A stretch of DNA of 36,700 nt from an uncultured Mailhella sp. (GTDB lineage Bacteria > Desulfobacterota > Desulfovibrionia > Desulfovibrionales > Desulfovibrionaceae), in NCBI RefSeq assembly GCF_944324995.1, contig NZ_CALUYL010000031.1, positions 1-36,700 on the forward strand. The letters run 5' to 3'. Under the pieces are notes generated by a model. It ran no database searches and had not been told where the DNA came from. It saw nothing but the letters and a program-made list of their open reading frames with translations. The position numbers and the translations under genes were made by a program. The first letter of the stretch is position 1; each line of letters opens with the position of its first letter. Shown in pieces: positions 22,762 through 31,699 of the stretch.

Positions 22762-23640
22762 GGCGACACCTCGAATTCATGGTCTGGCTGCATGGTACGA
22801 GAAAAAAAAACGTTCAGCAAGGATTCCTTCTCTGCCCCCGCATATTATCAAAGAATGCGCCGCATTGCCGCCATCCATCGCGCGCCGTCGCCGTCCCGGA
22901 TGTGAAAAGACGCGCCCGCACAGACCGCACGGGCAGAAGCCGCAGAGGGAAAACAGGATCCCTCGCCCGGCATCCGCCCTGCCGGAGTTCCTTCCCAGTC
23001 CAGAAGGTGCGCCCCTTCGTCCGCCATCATGCCGACTCGACCGGCAACGACCTCGCCTCCCGCCTGCAACTTCGCCGAACGGCAATATTACGAACGGCAA
23101 TATTAAAAGATGAAGGAGCGAAGGTCTTTCCCGACGCGCCGGGAAAAGTTTCCCACAGCCGAACCTCAAAACGAGAAACGGCCTGTTCCTCGCCTTCTTC
23201 TCAGCTCCGGCTATGGGGCCATGCAGCTCCGACATGCCCTTCCTGCCATCAAGGTGTCGGCTTCACGTTATGCCCCCGCTCCCCTTCCGCCGATGTCTTC
23301 CCCTCCCTGCTCCGGCAGGCTCCCTGTTCCGAAAAGCTGCCCGATTCGCGCCCTCGCCTGTCCGGTATCTCTCCCCTGTCCCGTCCTGCCCGCTTCGCCC
23401 TGACGCACCGCTCCGGCCTCTCACGTTTCCGTCACGGGCGGTCCCGCCCTTCCTTCCGAACCTCCGCAAACCGTGCAGGTCGTGGCCTGCCCCTTTCTTG
23501 CCCCGTTCCGTCGCTCACGGCCCGGCATCGCCCATGCCCTTCCCTCAGCGGCGGTCGCCTCTCTTCCGTCTGCCCCCTCGGCTCGGCCGACACGTCGCGC
23601 CGTCCTTTTTCTGTTCCGGCCGCAGAGAAGGAAACATTTC
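22762..23640. other. Gene-free GC-rich stretch
   Basis: Long open frames exist on both strands but have no ribosome binding site, family motif or start context, and they overlap one another. Parts are C/T-rich on the plus strand. The only structure seen is the 15-bp tandem duplication at 23076-23105. Confidence 0.5.
23076..23105. repeat. 15-bp tandem duplication
   Basis: CGAACGGCAATATTA occurs twice without spacing (23076-23090 and 23091-23105) in an otherwise GC-rich stretch. Confidence 0.8.
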
Positions 23641-23764
23641 TGTCGTCTCCGACCGAAGGTGTGGTTATTCTCCTTTATCATCAATAAGTTAGTAGTAACC
23701 CCGACAAAAAGTTCCCTTTTTTTCCTCAAGAATTCCGAATCCCCGCAACGACAAAAGAGGAAAA

Positions 23765-23791
23765 CATTTTCTACTTTAATGTAGAAAAATG
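23765..23791. promoter_or_regulatory. Inverted repeat CATTTTCTAC-N6-GTAGAAAAATG upstream of glnN
   Basis: Arms TTTTCTAC (23767-23774) and GTAGAAAA (23781-23788) are perfectly complementary over 8 bp with a 6-bp centre. Related half-sites occur at 23851-23860 (ATGTAGATTT) and 23954-23961 (TTTTCTAC). They lie about 100-300 bp upstream of the sigma-54 promoter, where an enhancer-binding activator would sit. Confidence 0.5.
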
Positions 23792-23953
23792 TCCTTCTCT
23801 CCCCCGTGTTCCGCGACGGCATCAGAATGGTCTGCCTTAAATCCACTAAAATGTAGATTTTTTCATTTTTTGTGCTAACTTTCGGAAATCTCATGCTTTT
23901 AATGGAACATTCCTGAAAAGTGTTACATTTTTGTCCAATTTTAACCGGGGTAA

Positions 23954-23961
23954 TTTTCTAC
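23954..23961. promoter_or_regulatory. Further TTTTCTAC half-site
   Basis: TTTTCTAC at 23954-23961 followed by five T's repeats the left arm of the inverted repeat at 23765-23791. It is about 100 bp upstream of the sigma-54 promoter elements. Confidence 0.35.
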
Positions 23962-24058
23962 TTTTTGGTCGAAAATGATATTTTGCTCGCAGCTTCACAT
24001 AGGGATGAAAATTTTTAATCCTTTTATTTTCAGTATGTTAAATAAAAATAATCGAACT

Positions 24059-24074
24059 TGGCACGCTTCTTGCT
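24059..24074 (+). promoter_or_regulatory. Sigma-54 promoter of the glnN operon
   Basis: TGGCACGCTTCTTGCT is an essentially perfect -24/-12 element: GG at 24060-24061, GC at 24072-24073, 10 bp between. Transcription should start near 24085, leaving a leader of about 40 nt with AAGGAG at 24111-24116. Confidence 0.9.
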
Positions 24075-24125
24075 TTAACAGTGACAGAAAAAGCAATGAA
24101 GCCTTTCCACAAGGAGTTAACAAAC

Positions 24126-26240
24126 ATGTCAAGTTCCACCCCGCAAAGGCATGACGACGAATATTTCGGCTGTGACGTGTTCACTCTCGACACCATGTGC
24201 CGGCATCTGCCCCACGACGTGTATGTGAACCTCGAACAGACCATCCTCAACGGCACCCGCCTCGATCCCGCCATCGCCGGCACCGTGGCCAACGCCATGA
24301 AGGACTGGGCCGTTTCCCGCGGCGCCACTCATTACACTCACTGGTTCCATCCCCTCACCGGGCTCACCGCGGAAAAGCACGACGCCTTCCTCCAGCCCGT
24401 TGACGGCAAGATGATCAGCTCCTTCTCGGGCAAGACCCTGCTCTCCGGCGAGCCCGACGCTTCCAGCTTCCCTTCCGGCGGCCTGCGTTCCACCTTCGAG
24501 GCCCGCGGCTACACCGCCTGGGATCCCACCTCTCCGGTCTTCCTCATCGGTCACACGCTGCACATTCCCACCATGTTCTATTCCTACACGGGCGAAGCGC
24601 TTGACCGCAAGGTTCCGCTGCTGCGTTCCGCTTCCGCCGTGTCCCGTCAGGCGCTGCGCATTCTGCGTCTGTTCGGCAACACCCGCGCCACCCATGTCGA
24701 CGCTCAGGTCGGCCCGGAACAGGAATACTTCCTCGTGGACAAGGCTCTTGCCGCCAAGCGTCCCGACCTCATCATGACCGGCCGCACCCTCTACGGCGCC
24801 ACCACCCCCAAGGGTCAGGAAATGGAAGACCACTATTTCGGCGCCATTCCCTCCCGCGTCATGGCCTTCATGGAAGACCTTGAACACACGCTGTACCGTC
24901 TCGGCATTCCCGCCCAGACCCGTCACAACGAAGTGGCTCCCGCCCAGTTCGAGCTTGCGCCTCTCTATGAAAAGGTGAACATCGCCACCGACCACAACAT
25001 GCTGGTCATGAACCTCATGCGCCACATCGCGCCCCGCCACGGCTTCATGTGCCTGCTGCACGAAAAGCCCTTTGAAGGCGTGAACGGTTCCGGCAAGCAC
25101 AACAACTGGTCGCTTTCCGACTCCGAAGGCAACAACCTGCTCAAGCCCGGCGACACCCCGCAGGACAACGCGCAGTTCCTGGTCTTCCTCGCCGCCGTGC
25201 TGCGCGCCGTGCACAAGCACTCCGCCGTGCTGCGTCTCGGCACCATCGGCGCGGGCAACGATCACAGACTCGGCGCCAACGAAGCGCCGCCGGCCATCAT
25301 CTCCGTGTACCTCGGCGATCAGCTGGCCGAAGTGGTCCGTTCCTTCACCGGCGACGGCTCCTGCACCAAGAAGGCCAAGCCTACGCTGAACATCGGCGTG
25401 GACGTGCTGCCTCCCATGCCCTGCGACTACTCCGACCGTAACAGAACCAGCCCCTTCGCCTTTACGGGCAACAAGTTTGAATTCCGCGCCGTGGGTTCCT
25501 CGCAGTCCATCGCTCCGGCCAACATCGCCATCAACGCGGCCGTGGCCTGCGCCCTTGAAGACATCGCCGACCGCCTCGAAGCCGACGTCGCTTCCGGCAA
25601 GGATCTGAACAGCGCCGTGCAGAGCCTGCTCACCGACCTGTTCACCGAACACGCCCCCATCGTGTTCAACGGCAACGGCTACACCGAAGAATGGCCCGTG
25701 GAAGCCGCAAAGCGCGGTCTGCCCAACTACGCCAACACCGTGGAAGCCCTCGAACACTACAGCGATCCCGACGTGCTCTCCACCTTCTCCAGCCAGGGCA
25801 TTCTCACCGAACGCGAATGCCTCTCCCGCCAGGAGATTCTGTTCGAGAACTACGCCAAGACCATCGGCATCGAAGCCGCCACGGCCAGCCGCATGGGCCG
25901 CACGCTCATCGTTCCCGCGGCCATGAAGGCGCAGAGCGCCGCCGCCGAAATGCTGAACCGCACCCGCACCGCCATGGGCAAGGCTCCCGCCGCGGAAACC
26001 GAATACCTCGACATGCTCGCCTCCTCCACCGAGAGCCTCATGCTCGCCCTGCGCAAGCTTGACGAAAAACGCATGGTGCTCGCCGACACCGCCGAGGCGG
26101 AAAAGGCTGCGGTCATCGCCCGCGACGAGGTGCTCCCCGCCATGAACGAATGCCGCGCCTATGCCGACAAGCTGGAATCCATCATGGCCGGTTCCGACTG
26201 GCCCATGCCCAGCTACGCCGAACTTATGTGGACCCATTGA
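24126..26240 (+). CDS. glnN: Type III glutamine synthetase (GSIII)
   Basis: Joins ammonium to glutamate with ATP to make glutamine in the cytosol. The 704-residue length fits GSIII (about 700-730 aa), far larger than GSI. Family blocks include THWFHPLTGLTAEKHDAFL (~78-96), GPEQEYFLVD, RHNEVAPAQFELAPLYE, FEGVNGSGKHNNWSL and RLGANEAPPAIISVYLGDQL, which hold metal, glutamate and ammonium ligands. ATG 24126 is chosen because AAGGAG is 9 nt upstream; an in-frame GTG at 24081 is at about the transcription start and cannot be used. A consensus sigma-54 promoter precedes it. Glutamate synthase genes follow directly, and a NifA-like activator is encoded downstream. Confidence 0.95.
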   Translation: MSSSTPQRHDDEYFGCDVFTLDTMCRHLPHDVYVNLEQTILNGTRLDPAIAGTVANAMKDWAVSRGATHYTHWFHPLTGLTAEKHDAFLQPVDGKMISSFSGKTLLSGEPDASSFPSGGLRSTFEARGYTAWDPTSPVFLIGHTLHIPTMFYSYTGEALDRKVPLLRSASAVSRQALRILRLFGNTRATHVDAQVGPEQEYFLVDKALAAKRPDLIMTGRTLYGATTPKGQEMEDHYFGAIPSRVMAFMEDLEHTLYRLGIPAQTRHNEVAPAQFELAPLYEKVNIATDHNMLVMNLMRHIAPRHGFMCLLHEKPFEGVNGSGKHNNWSLSDSEGNNLLKPGDTPQDNAQFLVFLAAVLRAVHKHSAVLRLGTIGAGNDHRLGANEAPPAIISVYLGDQLAEVVRSFTGDGSCTKKAKPTLNIGVDVLPPMPCDYSDRNRTSPFAFTGNKFEFRAVGSSQSIAPANIAINAAVACALEDIADRLEADVASGKDLNSAVQSLLTDLFTEHAPIVFNGNGYTEEWPVEAAKRGLPNYANTVEALEHYSDPDVLSTFSSQGILTERECLSRQEILFENYAKTIGIEAATASRMGRTLIVPAAMKAQSAAAEMLNRTRTAMGKAPAAETEYLDMLASSTESLMLALRKLDEKRMVLADTAEAEKAAVIARDEVLPAMNECRAYADKLESIMAGSDWPMPSYAELMWTH

Positions 26241-26417
26241 TGGAAAGCCGCGGAAGCGGACAGGCTTCCGCGCCTTCTCCGTCTCTCTCAAAAAGAGCCA
26301 TTCCGCAGGGGCAGGCCACAGCATGGTCTGCCCCTCTCAAGCGGATGGCGCAGTACAAATACGCATCGCAGGCCGTTATCGTTCCGGCAGACGGCCAGGG
26401 ATATTGAGGACAACAAC
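26241..26417. other. Intergenic hairpins between glnN and the GOGAT amidotransferase gene
   Basis: Two stems: CGCGGAAGC (26249-26257)/GCTTCCGCG (26264-26272), loop 6, and AGGGGCAG (26307-26314)/CTGCCCCT (26328-26335), loop 13. Neither is followed by a T-run, so they look like processing or stabilising structures rather than terminators. Confidence 0.5.
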
Positions 26418-27524
26418 ATGTGCAGAATAGGGTCGATAAAGAGCTTAACGCCCATCGGGCCGCGCAAGGCGCTCGAACTCATGCTGCCCCAGCAGGAAGG
26501 GCATGACAACTCCGGCTTCGCCATGGTCATGCAGGACCTGGCCGGGCCCTTCGCCGAATGGAAAGACAGGCCTCTGCTCTCTGCGGCCTGCTCCCGTGAA
26601 GGCATGCGCGCCGTGGACGACTACATGGCCGAGCATCATTTCTCCCTGCTTTTCAGCTGGACTCCCAAGTACGACGCGCGTCCCGGGCTGGATATCCGCC
26701 CCATGGAACGCTACCTCTTCCGCGTGTACGACTATCCGCCGCACTACCGCTACAGCAGCGACGAGGAAAAGTCCGCTCTTCTGCTCGACACCCGCCTCGC
26801 CCTGCGCGCCATGCTGGAAAAGGACAATGAAGGCTTCGTCTATTCCTTCTGGCCCGACACCCTCACCCTCAAGGAAATAGGCGATCCGCGCGACATCGCC
26901 ACCTATTTCCGCCTCTGGGACGATTCCTGCCCGCTGCTCGCGAGGAACATCGTCACCCAGTGCCGCCAGAACACCAACTACGACATCGTGCGCTACGCGG
27001 CCCATCCGTTCTTCCTTCAGGGCTACACCCTCTGCGCCAACGGCGAAAACACCTTCTACACCAAGAACAGGGAATTTCAGAAGTCGCTGCACCGCGGCTA
27101 CACCGGCTTTGAATCCGACTCGCAGTGCCTGCTCTACAGCCTTCACTACGTGCTGCACGAGCTCAAGTGGCCCATCGAATACTACAAGCACGTCATCACG
27201 CCCCTGCCCTTCGCCGAAATCGACAAGCGCGAAGATGCGGAAGTGCTGCGCATCATCCGCGAGACGCTCGCCCATCTTGAAATCAACGGGCCGAACGCCA
27301 TCATCGCCATGCTTCCCGACGGCCGCATGATGACCTGCTGCGACTCCAAGAAACTGCGTCCCGTGGTGGTCGGCCGCACCAAGGACATGCTCGCCATCTC
27401 CTCCGAAGTGTGCGGTCTCAACGCCGTCATGCCCGACCGCGACGTTTCCACAGACATTTATCCCGGCGAGAGGGAAACCATCGTCGTCGACAACGACCTG
27501 AGGGTGCGCATATGCAAACAGTAA
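26418..27524 (+). CDS. Glutamate synthase amidotransferase subunit (class II GATase)
   Basis: A 368-residue stand-alone glutaminase part of glutamate synthase. It begins MCRIGSI, so Cys2 becomes the N-terminal nucleophile after Met removal, as in class II (Ntn) amidotransferases. HDNSGFAMVMQDL is the conserved loop after the nucleophile, and a later block ending EVCGLNAVM matches the C-terminal GATase strand. Ammonia released from glutamine would be passed to the FMN subunit encoded next, with which it overlaps by 13 bp (27512-27524). Split glutamate synthases of this kind occur in archaea and in Desulfovibrio-like bacteria, in contrast to the ~1500-residue GltB. GAGG precedes the ATG. Confidence 0.88.
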   Translation: MCRIGSIKSLTPIGPRKALELMLPQQEGHDNSGFAMVMQDLAGPFAEWKDRPLLSAACSREGMRAVDDYMAEHHFSLLFSWTPKYDARPGLDIRPMERYLFRVYDYPPHYRYSSDEEKSALLLDTRLALRAMLEKDNEGFVYSFWPDTLTLKEIGDPRDIATYFRLWDDSCPLLARNIVTQCRQNTNYDIVRYAAHPFFLQGYTLCANGENTFYTKNREFQKSLHRGYTGFESDSQCLLYSLHYVLHELKWPIEYYKHVITPLPFAEIDKREDAEVLRIIRETLAHLEINGPNAIIAMLPDGRMMTCCDSKKLRPVVVGRTKDMLAISSEVCGLNAVMPDRDVSTDIYPGERETIVVDNDLRVRICKQ

Positions 27525-29149
27525 AGGCTCTCGACAACTGCACGGACGATCTGCGCTGGATCATCCGCTACGATCCCACCCGCTGCACCATGTGCGGCAG
27601 CTGCGTGGCCCAGTGCATGCAGAACGCCATCGAAGTCCGCATGATGCGTCAGGACCTCACGGTTTCGGAAAAGCCCTGGCCCGATCCGGAAAAGAAGCAT
27701 CTTGCAAGGCCCGTCATCCGCCAGAAGACCGACCTCGCCCATCTGTGCGTGGGCTGCGGCTTCTGCGCCAAGGTCTGCCCCAACGACGCCATTCATCCCG
27801 AACGCAACCCCGATCAGCGCATTCCGGTGATCGCCCGCGTGAACGGTCCCATCCGCCGCGGCGGACGCACCAACCTGAACACGCAGCGCACCCTCGACGC
27901 CATCGTGGTGGGCCGCATCAGCCAGATGACCGACCCCGCCCTCGACTCCGAACGTCACACCTTCGACATGCGCGCTCCGCTGGGCCGCGTGCTGCCTTCC
28001 CGCGACCTCGCCACCGAACTGCAGGTGCGCGACGGCAAGCTCGTGAAGACCGGTCACACCCCGCCCGTGAACTGGATCTATCCGCTCATCTTCAGCGACA
28101 TGTCCATCGGCGCGCTCTCCACCCGCGCCTGGGAAGCCATCGCCATGGCCGCCGCCTACCTCAACGAGGAATGCGGACTGCCCGTGCGCATGAGCTCCGG
28201 CGAAGGCGGCATGCCCGTCAAGCTCATGGAGTCCGACAAGCTCAAGTATTTCATCATCCAGATCGCGTCCGGACACTTCGGCTGGGACCGCATCGTCAAG
28301 GCGCTGCCCCGCATGAAGGTGGATCCCGCAGGCGTGCTCATCAAGATCGGTCAGGGCGCCAAGCCCGGCGACGGCGGCCTGCTGCCCGCCTCCAAGGTGG
28401 CTCCGCACATTCAGGCCATCCGCGGCGTGCCCAAGTCCACCCTGCATTCGCCGCCGAACCATCAGGGCCTCTACTCCATCGAGGAATCGGTGCAGAAGAT
28501 GCACCTTTCCCTCAACGCGGCCTTCGGATTCCGCGTGCCCGTGGCCATCAAGTGCGCGGCCTCGGCCACCTCGGTTTCCGTGTACAACAACCTTCTGCGC
28601 GACCCCTACCGCATCTGCGGCGGCTTCTTCATCGACGGCATTCAGGGCGGCACCGGCGCGGCCAACGAGGTTTCCCTCGATCACACCGGCCATCCCGTGG
28701 TGTCCAAGCTGCGCGACTGCTACCTCGCCGCCGTGCGTCAGGGTCTGCAGGGTCAGATTCCGCTCTGGGCCGGCGGCGGCGTGGGCCTCACCGGCAACGC
28801 GGCTGCCGACGCCTTCAAGATGATCTGCCTCGGCGCCAACGGCGTGTTCATCGGCAAGCTCCTCATCCAGCTGCTCGGATGCGTGGGCAACGAGAACGGC
28901 CGCTGCAACAACTGTTCCACGGGTCTGTGCCCCAACGGCATCTGTTCGCAGGATCCGCGCCTCGTGGCGCGCCTCGATGTGGACAGAGGGGCACAGGCCA
29001 TTGTGGACTACGTGCTCGCCTTCGACAGCGAAATGCGCAAGCTCATGGCCCCCATCGGCAACAGTTCCCTGCCCGTGGGCCGCTCCGACGCCCTGGTCGC
29101 CACCGACCACGCCGTGGCGGAAAAGCTCGGCATAGCCTACGCATGCTGA
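27512..29149 (+). CDS. Glutamate synthase FMN/Fe-S central subunit with N-terminal ferredoxin domain
   Basis: A 545-residue protein. Residues 1-95 carry two 4Fe-4S motifs (Cys25/28/31/35 and Cys79/82/85/89); the rest is the glutamate synthase FMN TIM barrel, with SSGEGGMPVKL, KIGQGAKPGDGGLLP and GTGAANEVSLDHTGHPV matching the FMN and 2-oxoglutarate regions, and RCNNCSTGLCPNGICSQDP near the end as a cluster-binding segment. It forms glutamate from 2-oxoglutarate and ammonia. ATG 27512 lies inside the previous gene, implying coupling; the longer frame from 27410 is spurious. The ferredoxin domain suggests electrons come via Fe-S carriers. Confidence 0.92.
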   Translation: MQTVKALDNCTDDLRWIIRYDPTRCTMCGSCVAQCMQNAIEVRMMRQDLTVSEKPWPDPEKKHLARPVIRQKTDLAHLCVGCGFCAKVCPNDAIHPERNPDQRIPVIARVNGPIRRGGRTNLNTQRTLDAIVVGRISQMTDPALDSERHTFDMRAPLGRVLPSRDLATELQVRDGKLVKTGHTPPVNWIYPLIFSDMSIGALSTRAWEAIAMAAAYLNEECGLPVRMSSGEGGMPVKLMESDKLKYFIIQIASGHFGWDRIVKALPRMKVDPAGVLIKIGQGAKPGDGGLLPASKVAPHIQAIRGVPKSTLHSPPNHQGLYSIEESVQKMHLSLNAAFGFRVPVAIKCAASATSVSVYNNLLRDPYRICGGFFIDGIQGGTGAANEVSLDHTGHPVVSKLRDCYLAAVRQGLQGQIPLWAGGGVGLTGNAAADAFKMICLGANGVFIGKLLIQLLGCVGNENGRCNNCSTGLCPNGICSQDPRLVARLDVDRGAQAIVDYVLAFDSEMRKLMAPIGNSSLPVGRSDALVATDHAVAEKLGIAYAC

Positions 29150-29217
29150 CGCTCTCGGCCGCAGACGCCATTTCCCCGGCATTTCACCCCGGAACCTCAT
29201 CATAGAAAGGCAACGCA

Positions 29218-31542
29218 ATGTTTTCCATAGATACTCTTGTTCAGCACGAACGCATGTCCACGCAGGATCTGCTGCTGGCCATCGGCGAGGCCGTGGCCCG
29301 GGGCGAAACGGAATTCGACATCCATGCGTCCGGTCAGCACGACATCGGCGGTCCGCTCTGGAACGCCGAAGGCCGCACCCTGCGCTTCCATGTGACCAAT
29401 CCCGGTCAGCGCGTGGGCTGCATGGGCCTCGATCACACCGAAATCGTGGTGGAAGGCTCCGCCCCCGCCGACGTGGGCTGGCTCAACTCCGGCGCGCGCA
29501 TCACCGTGAAGGGCGACGCCGGCGACACCGCCGGTCACTGCGCGGCATCGGGCGTCATCTACATCGGCGGCCGCGCGGGCACCCGTTCCGGCTCGCTCAT
29601 GAAGCACGATCCGCTCTACTCCGAGCCCGAACTCTGGATTCTCGACGGCACCGGCTCCTTCCCGTGCGAATTCATGGGCGGCGGCAAAATGGTGGTCTGC
29701 GGCCTCGACACCCCCGAAGACGCTTCCGTGCTCGGCGAGCGCGCCTGCGTCGGCATGGTGGGCGGCGTGGTGTACTTCCGCGGCAATCCCGGCTCCTACG
29801 CCGAAAACGACGTGGCCGTGCATGATCTCGACGAGGCGGACATCGCCTTCCTCTCCGCCGGTCTGAAGAACTTCCTGGACGCGGTGGACAAGTCTTCCGC
29901 GCTCGAAACGCTCAGCTGCTGGAGCGAATGGCGCAAGCTTCTGCCCATCAAGAGCGGCGATCACAAAAAGACCCGCATGAGCGTTTCCGACTATCACGCC
30001 AAGGAATGGGTGAAGGGCGGCATTTTCAGCGACGTGGTGAAGGACGACTTCCGCGTGAACGGTCTGGTGGCGCGCGGCGACTTCCGCCTGCGCGTGCCCT
30101 CCTGGGACAACGCCGCCACCGCGGCTCCCTGCGAGTACGCCTGCCCGGCCAGCATTCCCACGCAGAAGCGCTACAACCTGCTGCGCGAAGGCCGTACCGA
30201 AGAGGCCCTGCGCCTCGTGCTCGACTACTCTCCCTTCCCCGGCTCGGTGTGCGGCGGCGTGTGCCCCAACCCCTGCATGGACGCCTGCACCCGCGGCTGC
30301 CGCATCGACTCGCCCATCCAGATAGGCCCCCTCGGCCGTGAATCGGCGCTCATCAAGGTGGAGAAGCCCTCCGTGCGCACCGGCAGGAAGGTGGCCGTCA
30401 TCGGCTCCGGCGTGGCCGGTCTCTCCGCGGCCTGGCAGCTCGCCCGCAAGGGTCACGACGTGACCGTGTACGAAGCCGACAAGGTCGTGGGCGGCAAGAT
30501 CGAGCAGGTCATTCCCCGCGAGCGTCTAGATCACTCCGTGCTTGAGGCGGAAATCCGCCGCATCGAGGACATGGGCGTGAGCTTCGTCACCTCCTGCCGC
30601 GTGGACCGCGAAAAGTTCGACGCCCTGCGCAGGGAAAACGACGCCGTCGTGGTGGCCGTGGGCGGCACCAAGGCCAGAATGTTCAACTGGCCGGGCAAGG
30701 AACGCATCGTTCCCGGCATCGACTACATGAAGGCCGTGAACAAGGGCGAACATCCCGTCACGGGCAAGAACGTCATCGTCATCGGCTGCGGCAACGCGGG
30801 CATGGACGCCGCGGCCGGCGCCTATGCCGAAGGCGCGGAGCACGTCACCTGCGTCGACGTGCAGAAGCCCGCGGCCTTTGCCAAGGAAATCGCCCACATC
30901 GAATCCCTCGGCGGCAAGCTCGTGTGGCCCTTCATGACCAGGGAAATCACGCCCGAAGGCATCATCGACGACAAGGGTCGTCTTGTTCCCGGCGACATGG
31001 TCATCATCACCATCGGCGACGAGCCGGAAATCGACTTCCTGCCCGAAGGCGTGCGCACCTTCCGCGGCAGCTGGGTGGTTCCCGGCGACGACATGAGCAT
31101 TCTGCCCGGCGTGTTCGCCGCGGGCGACGTGGTGAAGCCCGGTCTGCTCGTGACGGCCATCGGTTCCGGCGCGCAGGCGGCCAAGGCCGCCGACGCCTAC
31201 CTCATGGGCAAGCCCGCTCCCAAGGCAGATTCGCGCGACATGGCATCCTCCCGCCTCAGCCTGGAATATTTCTCCCGTGTTCACAAGGCGGATCTGCCCG
31301 CTCCCGCGGACGACTATTCCCGCTGCGTGAGCTGCGGCTCCTGCCGCGACTGCGGCATGTGCCTGCAATCCTGCCCCGAGAAGGCCATCTCCCGCGTGGA
31401 AATGGACGGCGTTTTCGCCTACGTTTCCGACCCCGAACGCTGCATAGGCTGCGGCGTGTGCGCGGGCGTGTGCCCCTGCGGCGTGTGGACCATGCACAAG
31501 AACACGGAAATGACCTTTCCTGTGGAAGGCACTTCGGCCTGA
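29218..31542 (+). CDS. Fused glutamate synthase GXGXG domain and GltD-like oxidoreductase with Fe-S clusters
   Basis: A 774-residue fusion. Residues ~1-250 are the GltB C-terminal beta-helix (GXGXG) domain (HDIGGPLWNAEGRTLRFHV, WLNSGARITVKGDAGDTAG). Residues ~290-690 are a GltD-like FAD reductase: a cysteine-rich helical part (CEYACPASIPTQKRYNLLREG from 305), FAD fold GSGVAGLSAAW (396-) and second dinucleotide fold GCGNAGMDAAAGAYAEGA (523-). The C-terminus adds CVSCGSCRDCGMCLQSCP (703-) and CIGCGVCAGVCPCGVW (742-). After the second fold it reads VTCVDVQKPAAF, where NADPH-type GltD has an arginine pair, so NADH or ferredoxin may be the donor. AAAGG precedes the ATG. It completes the glutamate synthase. 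Confidence 0.9.
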   Translation: MFSIDTLVQHERMSTQDLLLAIGEAVARGETEFDIHASGQHDIGGPLWNAEGRTLRFHVTNPGQRVGCMGLDHTEIVVEGSAPADVGWLNSGARITVKGDAGDTAGHCAASGVIYIGGRAGTRSGSLMKHDPLYSEPELWILDGTGSFPCEFMGGGKMVVCGLDTPEDASVLGERACVGMVGGVVYFRGNPGSYAENDVAVHDLDEADIAFLSAGLKNFLDAVDKSSALETLSCWSEWRKLLPIKSGDHKKTRMSVSDYHAKEWVKGGIFSDVVKDDFRVNGLVARGDFRLRVPSWDNAATAAPCEYACPASIPTQKRYNLLREGRTEEALRLVLDYSPFPGSVCGGVCPNPCMDACTRGCRIDSPIQIGPLGRESALIKVEKPSVRTGRKVAVIGSGVAGLSAAWQLARKGHDVTVYEADKVVGGKIEQVIPRERLDHSVLEAEIRRIEDMGVSFVTSCRVDREKFDALRRENDAVVVAVGGTKARMFNWPGKERIVPGIDYMKAVNKGEHPVTGKNVIVIGCGNAGMDAAAGAYAEGAEHVTCVDVQKPAAFAKEIAHIESLGGKLVWPFMTREITPEGIIDDKGRLVPGDMVIITIGDEPEIDFLPEGVRTFRGSWVVPGDDMSILPGVFAAGDVVKPGLLVTAIGSGAQAAKAADAYLMGKPAPKADSRDMASSRLSLEYFSRVHKADLPAPADDYSRCVSCGSCRDCGMCLQSCPEKAISRVEMDGVFAYVSDPERCIGCGVCAGVCPCGVWTMHKNTEMTFPVEGTSA

Positions 31543-31547
31543 CCCCT

Positions 31548-31614
31548 TCCGTTCCGGCGCATGTGCACCGGAACGGAGCCGAACCGCCCGACCGGGGGGA
31601 GCGTTTCGCTCCCC
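31548..31614. other. Two hairpins between the GOGAT reductase gene and dapL
   Basis: TCCGTTCCGG/CCGGAACGGA (31548-31577) and GGGGAGCG-TTT-CGCTCCCC (31596-31614). The second is followed by TTCTTCC, a weak T-tract, so partial termination is possible. Confidence 0.45.
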
Positions 31615-31699
31615 TTCTTCCGGCGGAGCCTTGTGAAAAACGGCTCCGTCTTTCAAACGCAGCAAACGCTCCGGCCGCGCCGGAGAACTGGAGAATATC

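Noticed and set aside
22779-23687. 302-codon plus-strand frame upstream of glnN
   Set aside because: No Shine-Dalgarno, no family resemblance, Pro/Arg/Ser-rich, and it overlaps other equally open frames.
23922-23927. Single GTTACA upstream of glnN as another response-regulator site
   Set aside because: It is isolated, with no second half-site at the 10-bp period, in AT-rich DNA where it can arise by chance.
24081-24125. GTG start for glnN at 24081
   Set aside because: It coincides with the transcription start expected from the sigma-54 promoter, leaving no ribosome binding site; ATG 24126 has AAGGAG 9 nt upstream.
24129-26324. Long minus-strand open frame opposite glnN
   Set aside because: Antisense shadow of a highly conserved glutamine synthetase gene in GC-rich DNA.
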